Below, in pieces: positions 1 to 7,890 of a DNA stretch of 16,234 nucleotides. Below the pieces are notes generated by a model. It was not told where the DNA came from and searched no databases. It saw only the letters and a list, made by a program, of their open reading frames with translations. The first letter of the stretch is position 1. The number at the start of each line of letters is the position of its first letter. Source of the DNA: DASQHW01 sp038209365 (GTDB taxonomy: Bacteria > Actinomycetota > Acidimicrobiia > IMCC26256 > PALSA-610); assembly GCA_038209365.1 (NCBI GenBank), contig JBBQXS010000076.1, positions 1 through 16,234 on the forward strand. Direction: 5' to 3'. The position numbers and the translations under genes are program-made.

Positions 1-26
1 GCCGGGATCGAGGAGGCAGTCGCTGA
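1..26 (+). CDS. Possible 3' end of an upstream gene (partial)
   Basis: One frame is open from the window edge to a TGA at 24-26 that overlaps the sufB ATG by one base (TGATG). This is the same coupling style seen between sufD and the Rieske gene. The visible residues (R-D-R-G-G-S-R) are too few to identify. In many actinobacteria a sufR-type repressor precedes sufB, so that is the natural guess, but nothing here proves a gene is present. Confidence 0.25.
10..16 (+). promoter_or_regulatory. Ribosome binding site of sufB
   Basis: The sequence GAGGAGG ends nine bases before the ATG at 26. It is a near-perfect Shine-Dalgarno match and supports that start. The promoter itself lies outside the window. 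Confidence 0.7.
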
Positions 27-1426
27 TGGCCGTTTCGGGCATCGATCTGGGCAAGTACAAGCTCGGCTGGCACGACACCGAGCAGTACGTCTACGAGCCG
101 AAGAAGGGCGTGAACGAAGACGTGGTGCGCGAGATCTCGCACCACAAGAGCGAGCCGGAGTGGATGACGAAGTTCCGGCTGAACGCGCTCAAGCGGTTCG
201 AGCGCAAGCCCATGCTCGAGTGGTTCGCCAAGAACATGCCCGACATCGACTTCGACAACATCTACTACTACCTCAAGCCCACCGAGGGGCAGGTCAACGA
301 CTGGGACATGCTTCCCGAGGAGATGAAGGCGACGTACGAGAAGCTCGGCATCCCCGAAGCCGAGCGCAAGTTCCTCGCCGGCGTCACCGCCCAGTACGAG
401 AGCGAAGTCGTCTACCACAAGAATCGCGAGGACCTCGAGCGCAAGGGGATCCTCTTCACCAGCATGGACCAGGCGGTCATCGAGTACCCGGAGCTCGTGC
501 AGAAGTACTTCGGCACGGTTATCCCGCCCGGCGACAACAAGTTCGCCGCGCTGAACTCGGCCGTGTGGTCAGGCGGCTCGTTCATCTATGTGCCGCCGGG
601 TGTGCACGTCGACATGCCGCTGCAGGCGTACTTCCGCATCAACGCGGAGAACGCGGGTCAGTTCGAACGGACGTTGATCATCGCCGACGAGGGTGCATCC
701 GTGCACTACGTCGAGGGTTGCTCGGCACCCGTCTACACCACGGACTCGCTGCACTCGGCCGTCGTCGAGCTGATCGCGCGCCCCGGTGCGCACATCCGCT
801 ACACGACGATTCAGAACTGGTCGCCGAACGTGTACAACCTCGTGACCAAGCGGGCGCGCGCCGAGACCGAGTCGACGGTCGAGTGGATCGACGGCAACCT
901 CGGTTCGAAGCTCACGATGAAGTACCCGGCGGTGGTGATGGTCGGCCCCAAGGCGCACGGCGAGGTGTTGTCGGTCGCGTACGCGGGCCCGGGACAGCAC
1001 CAGGATGCGGGCGCCAAGATGACCCACGCTGCGCCCGAGACCACGTCGATCATCGACTCGAAGTCGATCAGCAAGGACGGCGGCCGCACGACGTACCGCG
1101 GCCTCGTGCGTGTCGAGGAAGGCGCGCACAACGTCAAGGCGCACGTTCGGTGCGACGCCCTGATCCTCGACGAGCAGTCGCGCAGCGACACTTACCCGTA
1201 CATGGAGATCGAGGAGAAGGACGCCCGTATCGGGCACGAGGCAACGGTCTCGAAGGTGGGCGACGACCAGCTCTTCTATCTCCAGAGCCGCGGCCTCACC
1301 GAGCAGCAGGCAACCGCCATGATCGTCAACGGCTTCATCGAGCCGATCGTCAAGACGCTGCCGATGGAGTACGCGGTCGAGCTGTCGCGTCTGATCGAGC
1401 TGAACATGGAAGGCGCAGTCGGTTAG
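26..1426 (+). CDS. sufB: Fe-S cluster assembly scaffold SufB
   Basis: SufB is the scaffold subunit of the SufBCD complex, which builds Fe-S clusters in the cytosol from persulfide sulfur and iron. The 466-residue protein matches the family over its full length: an N-terminal helical part, a central beta-helix, and a C-terminal segment with Cys376 (HVRCDAL) followed exactly 28 residues later by His404-Glu405 (GHEA). This is the spacing of E. coli SufB Cys405/His433/Glu434, the residues tied to sulfur acceptance and cluster building. No intein is present, unlike mycobacterial SufB. The start is the ATG after GAGGAGG. sufD follows after four bases, so the genes are surely co-transcribed. Any upstream control region is outside the window. 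Confidence 0.97.
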   Translation: MAVSGIDLGKYKLGWHDTEQYVYEPKKGVNEDVVREISHHKSEPEWMTKFRLNALKRFERKPMLEWFAKNMPDIDFDNIYYYLKPTEGQVNDWDMLPEEMKATYEKLGIPEAERKFLAGVTAQYESEVVYHKNREDLERKGILFTSMDQAVIEYPELVQKYFGTVIPPGDNKFAALNSAVWSGGSFIYVPPGVHVDMPLQAYFRINAENAGQFERTLIIADEGASVHYVEGCSAPVYTTDSLHSAVVELIARPGAHIRYTTIQNWSPNVYNLVTKRARAETESTVEWIDGNLGSKLTMKYPAVVMVGPKAHGEVLSVAYAGPGQHQDAGAKMTHAAPETTSIIDSKSISKDGGRTTYRGLVRVEEGAHNVKAHVRCDALILDEQSRSDTYPYMEIEEKDARIGHEATVSKVGDDQLFYLQSRGLTEQQATAMIVNGFIEPIVKTLPMEYAVELSRLIELNMEGAVG

Positions 1427-1430
1427 CGAC

Positions 1431-2729
1431 ATGACGCTTGCGTTCACAGCCGATGCCGCGCGCGCACTCGGCGGTGCTGACTGGCTGGTGCAACGGCGAC
1501 TCGCGGCGTCGGAGCAGCTCGCCGGGCTCACGTGGCCGACACCGTCCGAGGAGATCTGGCGGTACTCGCCCATCGACAAGCTCGACCTCGAGCGCTACCG
1601 GCCGTTCGCCGCCGAGGAGCTCGGCGCCCCCGGCGACGAGCGCGCGCCGGGCGGCGGACCGTGGGCCGCGGAAGCAGGGAAGCACGCGGCGATGCTCGTC
1701 GTACGCGATGGCCGCGTCGTGCACCACGAGCTCGATCCCGCGCTCGAATCGAAGGGCGTGCGCGTGTGCGACATCGCCACGTGCGACGACGACACGTTGC
1801 GAGAGCTGCTCGGCAAGGCGTCGAGCGCGACGCCGGACGCCTTCACGACGTTGCACGACGCATTCCTCGCCGGAGGCGCGTTCATCCTCGTCCCTGCCGG
1901 GGTCGTCGTCGAGGAGCCCATCCTCGTGTTGCACTGGTCCGAGGGTGATCGCCGAGCGTCGTTCCCGCACACGCTCGTCGCCGTCGGCCGCAGTGCGGAG
2001 GCAACGGTGCTCGAGCGGTTCGGCACGCCGTCGACCGACCATCTCGTCGATGCGGTGTCCGAGCTCCTGGTCGACGACAACGCGCACCTCCGATATCTCT
2101 CCGTGCAAGAACACGGACCCCGGACGTGGCACCTCGGATATCAGCGCGCGCACGTGGGCCGCGACGCGACCGTGCGCACGTCGCTGGTGTCGCTCGGCGG
2201 CGACTACGCGCGCCTGCGCAGCGAGGCCCGGCTCGACGGCCAGGGAGCCGAGAGCGACCAGCTCGCGGTGTACTTCGGCGACGGCACCCAGACGCTCGAC
2301 TTCCGAACGCTCCAGGACCACAACGCGCCGTCCACCCGCAGCGATCTCCTGTTCAAAGGCGCCGTGGAAGACGAAGCCCGCTCGGTCTACTCGGGGCTCG
2401 TGCGATTGCGGAAGTCCGCGCAGAAGTCGAACGCCACGCAGACCAATCGCAATCTCGTGCTGACCGAAGGTGCACACGCCGAGTCGATCCCGAACCTCGA
2501 GATCGAGGCGAACGACGTGCGGTGCTCGCACGCCTCGGCGGTAGGGCCGATCGACGAAGAACAGCTCTACTACCTCGAGTCGCGTGGCATCCCGCCGGAC
2601 CAAGCGGAACGGCTCATCGTGCTCGGCTTCTTCGACGACGTGTTCGCCCGGCTCCCGGTCGGCGCGCTCACGCGAGGCTTGCGCGCGTCGGTCGTCGACA
2701 AGCTCGAGCATCGGCGGAGTCGTCGCTGA
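1431..2729 (+). CDS. sufD: Fe-S cluster assembly protein SufD
   Basis: SufD is the paralogue of SufB that pairs with it and with SufC ATPase. It is needed for iron entry and cluster formation at the SufB-SufD interface. The 432-residue protein starts with a helical region (EEIWRYSPIDKLDLERY is a typical SufD stretch), then a beta-helix, and ends with a conserved block in which His367 (CSHASAVGPIDEEQLYYL) corresponds to the functional E. coli SufD His360. The ATG lies four bases after the sufB stop and no strong Shine-Dalgarno sequence precedes it, so translation probably depends on coupling. Its TGA overlaps the ATG of the Rieske gene by one base. Confidence 0.96.
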   Translation: MTLAFTADAARALGGADWLVQRRLAASEQLAGLTWPTPSEEIWRYSPIDKLDLERYRPFAAEELGAPGDERAPGGGPWAAEAGKHAAMLVVRDGRVVHHELDPALESKGVRVCDIATCDDDTLRELLGKASSATPDAFTTLHDAFLAGGAFILVPAGVVVEEPILVLHWSEGDRRASFPHTLVAVGRSAEATVLERFGTPSTDHLVDAVSELLVDDNAHLRYLSVQEHGPRTWHLGYQRAHVGRDATVRTSLVSLGGDYARLRSEARLDGQGAESDQLAVYFGDGTQTLDFRTLQDHNAPSTRSDLLFKGAVEDEARSVYSGLVRLRKSAQKSNATQTNRNLVLTEGAHAESIPNLEIEANDVRCSHASAVGPIDEEQLYYLESRGIPPDQAERLIVLGFFDDVFARLPVGALTRGLRASVVDKLEHRRSRR

Positions 2730-3046
2730 TGGGTGAGCTGCGCACACTCTGCCGGCGTGACGATCTTGCGCCGGGCCGGGCGCGGCGCTTCGATGTCGAC
2801 GGGCACCGCATCGCGCTCGTGCGCATCGGCGACGACTTCTACGCGATCGGCGATACGTGTTCGCACGCCGACTACTCCCTCTCGGAGGGCGACGTGTGGG
2901 AGGACGAGTGCGAGATCGAATGCCCGAAGCACGGCTCGACGTTCTCGCTCCGAACGGGCGAACCCCAGACCATGCCCGCGACGCAGCCTGTACCCGTGTA
3001 CCAAGTGCAGGTCGACGGCGACGACGTGAAGGTCGTGCTGCCGTGA
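2729..3046 (+). CDS. Rieske [2Fe-2S] ferredoxin in the suf operon
   Basis: This 105-residue protein is a single Rieske domain of the type used as a ferredoxin subunit of non-heme iron dioxygenases. The cluster ligands are visible as C44-x-H46 (TCSHADY) and C65-x2-H68 (CPKHGS), which would bind a [2Fe-2S] cluster through two Cys and two His. There is no signal peptide or membrane segment. The start ATG overlaps the sufD stop (TGATG), and the gene's own stop overlaps the sufC GTG (GTGA), so it is locked into the suf operon. A Rieske gene between sufD and sufC is also known in Streptomyces-type suf operons. Its role there is not settled: electron donation during cluster assembly is one possibility, but no oxygenase is encoded nearby. 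Confidence 0.92.
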   Translation: MGELRTLCRRDDLAPGRARRFDVDGHRIALVRIGDDFYAIGDTCSHADYSLSEGDVWEDECEIECPKHGSTFSLRTGEPQTMPATQPVPVYQVQVDGDDVKVVLP

Positions 3047-3825
3047 GCGTCTTGGCCGTCGCCGACCTCCACGTGAACGTCGCCGGGCACGAGATCCTGC
3101 GGGGCGTCGACCTCGAGGTGCGTTCGGGCGAAGTGCACGCGGTCATGGGACCGAACGGATCGGGAAAATCCACACTCGCACACGCGCTGATGGGTCGTGG
3201 CGACTACGAAGTGACACGCGGCTCGGTGACGATCGACGGCGAGGAGCTGCTCGACCTGCCGACGTGGCAACGCGCGCAACGGGGGCTGTTCCTTGCGATG
3301 CAGTACCCGGTGGAAGTTCCCGGCGTACCACTCGCAGCGGTTGTGGGCGCCGCACGAGGAAGTGACCTGTCCGAGTCCATCGCGCGCGAGGCGTCGGCGT
3401 TGGGTGTGGCGTCGGAGCTGTTGACGCGTGGTGTCAACGACGAGTTCTCGGGCGGCGAGAAGAAGCGCGCCGAAACCGTGCAACTCGCGGTGCTCGAACC
3501 GAAGTTCGCGGTGCTCGACGAGATCGATTCCGGACTCGACGTCGACGCAATGCGCGATGTCGCCCGGCGGGTCGCTGCGCTCTCGCGCGACAGCGATGTA
3601 GGAGTGCTGGCGATTACGCATTACTCACGCCTGCTCACCGAGCTGCGACCCGACCGCGTGCACGTGTTCCTCGCCGGCCGGATCGTGAAGAGCGGTGGCC
3701 CCGAGCTCGCCGACGAGCTCGAGCGGACCGGCTACGAGGACCTTGCCGCCGGGCTCGGCATCGACGAGCTGGCGGTTGTCGTCCCGAAGCCGGAAACGGA
3801 CCCGTTCGCCGAACCCGGCTTTTGA
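3043..3825 (+). CDS. sufC: Fe-S cluster assembly ATPase SufC (copy 1)
   Basis: SufC is the ABC-type ATPase that drives conformational change in the SufB-SufD core. The 260-residue protein has Walker A (GPNGSGKST, 36-44), a Q-loop (AMQYPVEVPG), the signature FSGGEKKR (from residue 135) and Walker B followed by the SufC-typical DEIDSGLD, then an H-loop histidine (AITHYSRLL). The start is a GTG overlapping the Rieske stop (GTGA). The segment between the Q-loop and the signature is about ten residues shorter than in the second SufC at 7096-7890. The C-terminus carries an extra acidic, Pro-containing tail. It ends two bases from the convergent L,D-transpeptidase stop. This copy is the natural partner of SufB and SufD because of operon membership. 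Confidence 0.95.
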   Translation: MSVLAVADLHVNVAGHEILRGVDLEVRSGEVHAVMGPNGSGKSTLAHALMGRGDYEVTRGSVTIDGEELLDLPTWQRAQRGLFLAMQYPVEVPGVPLAAVVGAARGSDLSESIAREASALGVASELLTRGVNDEFSGGEKKRAETVQLAVLEPKFAVLDEIDSGLDVDAMRDVARRVAALSRDSDVGVLAITHYSRLLTELRPDRVHVFLAGRIVKSGGPELADELERTGYEDLAAGLGIDELAVVVPKPETDPFAEPGF

Positions 3826-3827
3826 CG

Positions 3828-4943
3828 CTACGGGCCCGGAGCCGTGGTCGTCGTCGGCTTGGGCATCGTCGTGGTTGCGCGATGCGTGGTCGGTGTGTGG
3901 GTGGGCGGTGGTTTGCGCGGTGAACCCACGGGCTCCCCGCCGGGAGTGACCGGGATGCCGGGCAACGTGGTCGACGCGACGGGTGGGGCCGGCGAGTTGC
4001 GGACCGGTCCGACGTAGGAGCTTCCCGCCTGCTTCGGTGTGCCGACGACGAACACCGACTCACCGTTGTGCACGAGCGTGTAGAAGTAGTCGGCGACGTG
4101 CATCGGGATCCGCGCGCAGCCGTGAGACGCAGGGTACGTCGGCACCGATTGCAGCCCGTGCACCGCGATCCCGCCGTTGAAGTAGTACGGGTTCCACATC
4201 TTGCCGAGCTTGCCATTGTCCCAACCGCGATACAGCGAATAGAAGTGGTAGTGACCGGGTGGCGTGACCGCGTACTGGCAACCGTCGACGCCACCGCAGA
4301 AGTGCTGGCCGCTGCCCGTCGAGGTCGTCGTGAGCAGGATCGGTTGCCAGCTCTGGAAGACGGTGATGACCTGCTTGTCGAGATCGATCTCGACGCGGTC
4401 GGGCTCGGACTTGGGCTCGGCCGGCGCGTACTGGAAGTGGCTCAGTGCCAGTTGGACACCGGCGTCGATGACGCCGGTGCGCTCCTGCTGGAAGTATTTC
4501 TGCACCGCGATGACGGCGTATTGGGTGTCCTGGTCGAAGGAGTCGTCGACCGGGCCCGGATCGAAGTGCAGCGCCTTCATCCTCGCCTCGTAGATGAAGA
4601 CAAGGGGACCCCGGCTCCCGATGCGAATGCCGCTGCCGGGCGACGGCATCGCCACGTCGGCGGGGTTCTTCACCGGCGGGATCGTCGTGGTCGTCGTCGT
4701 GGCTCGACGTGTCGTCGGCGGCCTCGGGCGAGTCGTCTGCGGCGCCGAGATCACGACCTGCCCGATTTGGGTGCCGGCCGACGACGTATCCGCGTTCCAG
4801 ACCAATGCGTAGGTGGCGACGCCGCCTCCTGCGAGGATCGCGAGCACCGAACCGCCGACCAGGACTCGACGGCGCCAGCCGCGCCGGCGGGCGAGCCGCA
4901 ACGCGCGCGAATCATCGGGAGAGAGAGGCGCCGCTCGATTCAC
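3828..4943 (-). CDS. L,D-transpeptidase, membrane-anchored, with peptidoglycan-binding domain
   Basis: The enzyme forms 3-3 cross-links or attaches proteins to peptidoglycan on the outer face of the membrane. The 371-residue protein has a basic N-terminus and one membrane segment (about 27-48), a Thr/Pro linker (70-92), a peptidoglycan_binding_1-like domain (about 104-168), then a YkuD catalytic domain (about 183-305). The active site is His262 and the SHGCAR motif with catalytic Cys276. Two extra cysteines (216 and 222) face outside and could pair. The last 60 or so residues are a Pro/Thr-rich disordered tail. The start is a GTG; a nearby ATG at 4954 is out of frame and ends after four codons. 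The gene sits between the two convergent suf operons and has no obvious link to them. Confidence 0.93.
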   Translation of the reverse strand: MNRAAPLSPDDSRALRLARRRGWRRRVLVGGSVLAILAGGGVATYALVWNADTSSAGTQIGQVVISAPQTTRPRPPTTRRATTTTTTIPPVKNPADVAMPSPGSGIRIGSRGPLVFIYEARMKALHFDPGPVDDSFDQDTQYAVIAVQKYFQQERTGVIDAGVQLALSHFQYAPAEPKSEPDRVEIDLDKQVITVFQSWQPILLTTTSTGSGQHFCGGVDGCQYAVTPPGHYHFYSLYRGWDNGKLGKMWNPYYFNGGIAVHGLQSVPTYPASHGCARIPMHVADYFYTLVHNGESVFVVGTPKQAGSSYVGPVRNSPAPPVASTTLPGIPVTPGGEPVGSPRKPPPTHTPTTHRATTTMPKPTTTTAPGP

Positions 4944-4992
4944 CAGCCGTTCATGCTACTGGACCACCCTGCCAGGTTCGCTTCAGCAGCGG

Positions 4993-5166
4993 TCAGTGCG
5001 TCGGCTGGGTCTCGGCCTCGATGAGCGCTGCGAGCGCGGCGTCGGACACGACGGCGCTGCGGAGATCGAGCAGGAAGTCCATGAGCTCGGAAGCGGCGAT
5101 CAGGTCACGACTCGAAAAACGCTCGAGCGCTTCGTCGATGATACTGACGACCCCGGCCTGGTCCAT
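4993..5166 (-). CDS. Small acidic protein, 57 residues, unknown function
   Basis: An ATG at 5166 follows a perfect AGGAGG six bases upstream, the strongest Shine-Dalgarno sequence on this strand of the window, and opens a 57-codon frame ending in TGA at 4993-4995. The protein (starting MDQAGVVSIIDEALERF) is acidic. It looks like two amphipathic helices rich in Leu, Ala, Asp and Glu, with no cysteine, signal peptide or membrane segment. I do not recognise the family. It lies 49 bases upstream of the L,D-transpeptidase on the same strand and may share its transcript. The strong ribosome binding site and clean start make it a real gene candidate rather than a chance frame. Confidence 0.62.
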   Translation of the reverse strand: MDQAGVVSIIDEALERFSSRDLIAASELMDFLLDLRSAVVSDAALAALIEAETQPTH

Positions 5167-5356
5167 CTCGCTCCTCCTGGCGTCTCGTAGAGACAGCCTA
5201 TCCGGCTCGACCCAACGACAGACGCAACATCCCGACCCAAATCTCGATCCAATTGCTCAACACTGGGTTCGGCCTGCTCGTTCCCGATCCGTAGCCGAAT
5301 ACCGCGCGATGTGACGGAGGTCCTGAATCGGACCCTGCGCTCCCACGGCGGTCCGG
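5167..5356. other. Non-coding gap between sufU and the small gene
   Basis: This 190-base stretch is visibly less GC-rich than its surroundings and carries no convincing coding frame. It should hold the end of the sufCSU transcript and the promoter for the small gene and L,D-transpeptidase. I see a weak GGTCC-6-GGACC inverted repeat (5319-5334) without a T-run, and a TAGGCT that could be a -10 box at 5195-5200 on the minus strand. Neither is strong. Confidence 0.4.
5173..5178 (-). promoter_or_regulatory. Ribosome binding site of the 57-residue protein
   Basis: Read on the minus strand this is AGGAGG, six bases before the ATG at 5166. It decides the start of the small gene. Just upstream (5182-5194) is a small GTCTC-GTA-GAGAC hairpin that would lie in the 5' leader. 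Confidence 0.65.
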
Positions 5357-5839
5357 CTACGCCTTTGCCTCGTCCATCCCCTGCTGGAGGGTGTTCCAGG
5401 CGAGCGTGGCGCATTTGATCCGCACAGGAAACTTTACGACGCCTTGCAGGGCTTCGAGGTCACCGAGACGGACGCCTTCGAGGTCCGCGGCGAGATCGCT
5501 GCCGTCCCCCTCGCCTTCGAGCTTCGACTCGTGGATCGACATGAGCGCCTTGAACGCGCGGATGAGCCTGCGCACCTCGTCGAGCGACTTGCCTCGCACC
5601 GCTGCACTCATCATCGACGTCGATGCCTGGCTGATCGAACAGCCTTGACCCTCGATCTTGATGTCGCGCACGGTCTCGCCGTCGTCGTCGATGTCGAGGT
5701 ACAGGACGACCTCGTCACCGCACAACGGATTGAAGCCTTCGACTTTGTATGCGGGAGGCACCGGGAGCTCGCCCCGATTACGCGGCGAACGGTAGTGATC
5801 GAGGATGATCTCCCGATAGAGGTCTTCGAGCCCGGCCAC
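5357..5839 (-). CDS. sufU: SufU, zinc-dependent sulfur acceptor for SufS
   Basis: SufU accepts the persulfide sulfur from cysteine desulfurase SufS and passes it to SufB. The 160-residue protein is an IscU-like fold. Its zinc/sulfur ligands are visible as C40-x-D42 (NPLCGDE), C67 (GQGCSIS) and C143 (IKCATLAW), matching Cys41, Asp43, Cys66 and Cys128 of Bacillus SufU. The family-typical insert before the last cysteine is present and rich in Gly, Glu and Asp. The start is a GTG at 5839 (reading V-A-G-L-E-D-L-Y) with AGGAT eight bases upstream. The open frame extends further upstream, but that part lies inside sufS and has shadow-like Arg-rich composition. It is the last gene of the sufC2-sufS-sufU operon, 20 bases after sufS. 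Confidence 0.95.
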   Translation of the reverse strand: MAGLEDLYREIILDHYRSPRNRGELPVPPAYKVEGFNPLCGDEVVLYLDIDDDGETVRDIKIEGQGCSISQASTSMMSAAVRGKSLDEVRRLIRAFKALMSIHESKLEGEGDGSDLAADLEGVRLGDLEALQGVVKFPVRIKCATLAWNTLQQGMDEAKA

Positions 5840-5859
5840 GTCACAGATCCTACGACGAC

Positions 5860-7095
5860 TCAGATCTCGAAGAACTTTTGGGCTTTGGCCAGCGCTTCGA
5901 CGAGGGCGTCGACGTCGGCCTCGTCGTTGTAAACGTAGAACGACGCGCGGCTCGTCGCCGGCACGCCGAGCTGACGCATGAGCGGCTTGGCGCAGTGGTG
6001 CCCGGCGCGTACGCACACGGCATCCTCGTCGAGGACCTGACTGATGTCATGGGCGTGGATTCCCTCGAACAGGAACGAGACCGCACCGCCTCGTTGCGTC
6101 ACATCGAGCGGGCCGTAGATTCGCAGCGATTCGTCGAACCGGTCGCGCAGCGCGCCCAGCGCATACTCCGTGAGCTGCATCTCGTGCGCACGGACGGCCT
6201 CCATCCCGAGGTTCGTCAGGTAGTCGACCGCTGCGCCGAAGCCGATCGCCTCGACGATCGGCATGGTGCCCGCCTCGAACTTCCACGGCACGTCGTTGGG
6301 CGTGAACCCGTCGAGCCGCACGTCGCGGATCATCTCTCCGCCACCGAGGAACGGGGGCATCTCCTCGAGCAGCTCCCGGCGGGCCCACAGGGCGCCGATG
6401 CCGGTCGGGCCGAGCAGCTTGTGCGCAGAAAAGGCGACGAAGTCGGCGTCCCACTCCCGGACGTCGGTCGCGACGTGCGGCACGTACTGGCACGCGTCGA
6501 CGAGCACGTGCGCGCCCGCGGCCCGTGCGGTGCGCGTGAGCGTACGGACGTCGTTGATCGTGCCGAGCACGTTCGACATCGCGCTGATCGCGAGGAGCTT
6601 GGCACCGTCGAGGAGCTCGTCGACCTTCGACATGTCGAGCAAGTAGTCGTTCGTGAGCGGAATCCACCGCAGCTGCACACCGCGCTCGGCGGCGAGGATG
6701 TGCCACGGCACCACGTTGGCGTGGTGCTCCAAGTGCGAGAGCACGATCACGTCACCCTCGCGGAGGTTCGCGCGCGCCCAGGAGTATGCAACGAGGTTGA
6801 TGCTCTCGGTCGCATTGCGCGTGAAGATGATCTCCTCGGTCGAATGCGCGTTGACGAACCGGGCGACCTTGCGGCGGGCACCCTCGTAGGCCGCCGTCGC
6901 CTGCTCCGCGATCGCATACACGCCCCGATGGATGTTCGCGTAGTGCGTGCGGTACATGTCGTCCATGGCGTCGAGCACCGCGTTTGGCTTCTGCGACGAC
7001 GATGCGGAGTCGAGGTACACGAGGCGTTTGCCGTTGATCTCGCGCGCGAGGATCGGGAAGTCCTGCTTGATCGCGGTCACGTCCAGCGTGGGCAT
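5860..7095 (-). CDS. sufS: Cysteine desulfurase SufS (class V aminotransferase fold)
   Basis: SufS uses pyridoxal phosphate to take sulfur from L-cysteine as an enzyme-bound persulfide, releasing alanine. The 411-residue protein is full length. Visible features are the substrate-binding start (LVYLDSASSSQKP), the PLP-stacking histidine region (SHLEHHAN), the PLP Schiff-base Lys226 in FSAHKLLGP, and the catalytic Cys368 in RAGHHCAKPLM. The short loop around this cysteine is that of the group II (SufS) type, which needs an activator such as SufU, encoded next. The ATG directly abuts the TAG of the upstream sufC2, so the two are translationally coupled. Confidence 0.97.
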   Translation of the reverse strand: MPTLDVTAIKQDFPILAREINGKRLVYLDSASSSQKPNAVLDAMDDMYRTHYANIHRGVYAIAEQATAAYEGARRKVARFVNAHSTEEIIFTRNATESINLVAYSWARANLREGDVIVLSHLEHHANVVPWHILAAERGVQLRWIPLTNDYLLDMSKVDELLDGAKLLAISAMSNVLGTINDVRTLTRTARAAGAHVLVDACQYVPHVATDVREWDADFVAFSAHKLLGPTGIGALWARRELLEEMPPFLGGGEMIRDVRLDGFTPNDVPWKFEAGTMPIVEAIGFGAAVDYLTNLGMEAVRAHEMQLTEYALGALRDRFDESLRIYGPLDVTQRGGAVSFLFEGIHAHDISQVLDEDAVCVRAGHHCAKPLMRQLGVPATSRASFYVYNDEADVDALVEALAKAQKFFEI

Positions 7096-7890
7096 CTACG
7101 CCGCCCGTTGCCGGAAGGCGTCGAAACCGCGCGCCTCCACTTCACGGGCGAGCTCGGGGCCGCCGGTCGCGACGATGCGGCCGTCGACGAGCACGTGCAC
7201 GACCTCCGGCACGAGATGCTCGAGCAGACGTTGATAGTGCGTGATCGCGAGGATGCCGAGGTGCGAGCGCTCCTTGCGGACGGCGTCGATGCCGGCGGCG
7301 ACCTCGCGCAGCGCATCGATGTCGAGGCCGGAATCCGTCTCGTCGAGCACCGCGATGTCGGGTTCCATCAGCGCCATCTGCAAGACCTCGTTCCGCTTCT
7401 TCTCACCGCCCGAGAAACCCTCGTTGAGATACCGCTCGGTGAAGCGGGTGTCCATGCCGAGCCGCTTCGTCCAGTCGAGGAGCTTCATCCGCACCTCGAG
7501 GACCGAGAAGTCGTCGATCCCCTTCCGGCGGGCCATCGCCTGGCGCAGGAAGTTGAGGACCGAGACCCCGGGGATCTCTTCGGGGTGCTGGAAGCCGAGG
7601 AACAGGCCGCGGGCCGCCCGCTGGTCGGTGGGGAGATGCGTGATGTCCTCGCCGGCGAGCAGGATCCGGCCGGCCGTGACCTCGTAGGCGGGGTTCGCGA
7701 GCAGCGTCTGGGCGAGGGTCGACTTGCCCGACCCGTTCGGGCCCATCAGCGCGTGCAGGGTGCCGGGCTCCACGGCGAGCGAGACGCCGCGCAGGATCTC
7801 ACGATGCTCGACCGCGACGTGGAGGTCGTCGATCTCGAGGCCGGGTCGGCCGGGCGCGTCGGGCGAGGCGGGCTGGGACATCGGGGTCAT
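7096..7890 (-). CDS. sufC: Fe-S cluster assembly ATPase SufC (copy 2)
   Basis: This is a second SufC, 264 residues, with Walker A GPNGSGKST (50-58), Q-loop GFQHPEEIPG, signature GFSGGEKKRNE (Phe159), Walker B plus DETDSGLD, and H-loop AITHYQRLL. It keeps the full helical segment between Q-loop and signature (RRKGIDDFSVLEVRMKLLDW) that copy 1 has shortened, so it looks like the more canonical SufC. It opens the sufC2-sufS-sufU operon. The ATG at 7890 has no Shine-Dalgarno sequence but has a TANNNT box seven bases upstream, pointing to leaderless translation. A second ATG three codons inside is possible. It may serve the SufBD core encoded at 26-2729, replacing or competing with copy 1. Confidence 0.95.
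   Translation of the reverse strand: MTPMSQPASPDAPGRPGLEIDDLHVAVEHREILRGVSLAVEPGTLHALMGPNGSGKSTLAQTLLANPAYEVTAGRILLAGEDITHLPTDQRAARGLFLGFQHPEEIPGVSVLNFLRQAMARRKGIDDFSVLEVRMKLLDWTKRLGMDTRFTERYLNEGFSGGEKKRNEVLQMALMEPDIAVLDETDSGLDIDALREVAAGIDAVRKERSHLGILAITHYQRLLEHLVPEVVHVLVDGRIVATGGPELAREVEARGFDAFRQRAA

Noticed and set aside
26..1426. Intein in SufB
   Set aside because: Mycobacterial SufB often carries one, but this protein is of normal length and continuous through all conserved blocks.
4941..4954. ATG at 4954 as the L,D-transpeptidase start
   Set aside because: It is out of frame and reaches a stop after four codons; the GTG at 4943 is in frame.
5319..5334. GGTCC-6-GGACC inverted repeat after sufU as a terminator
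   Set aside because: The stem is only five base pairs and no T-run follows on the minus strand.
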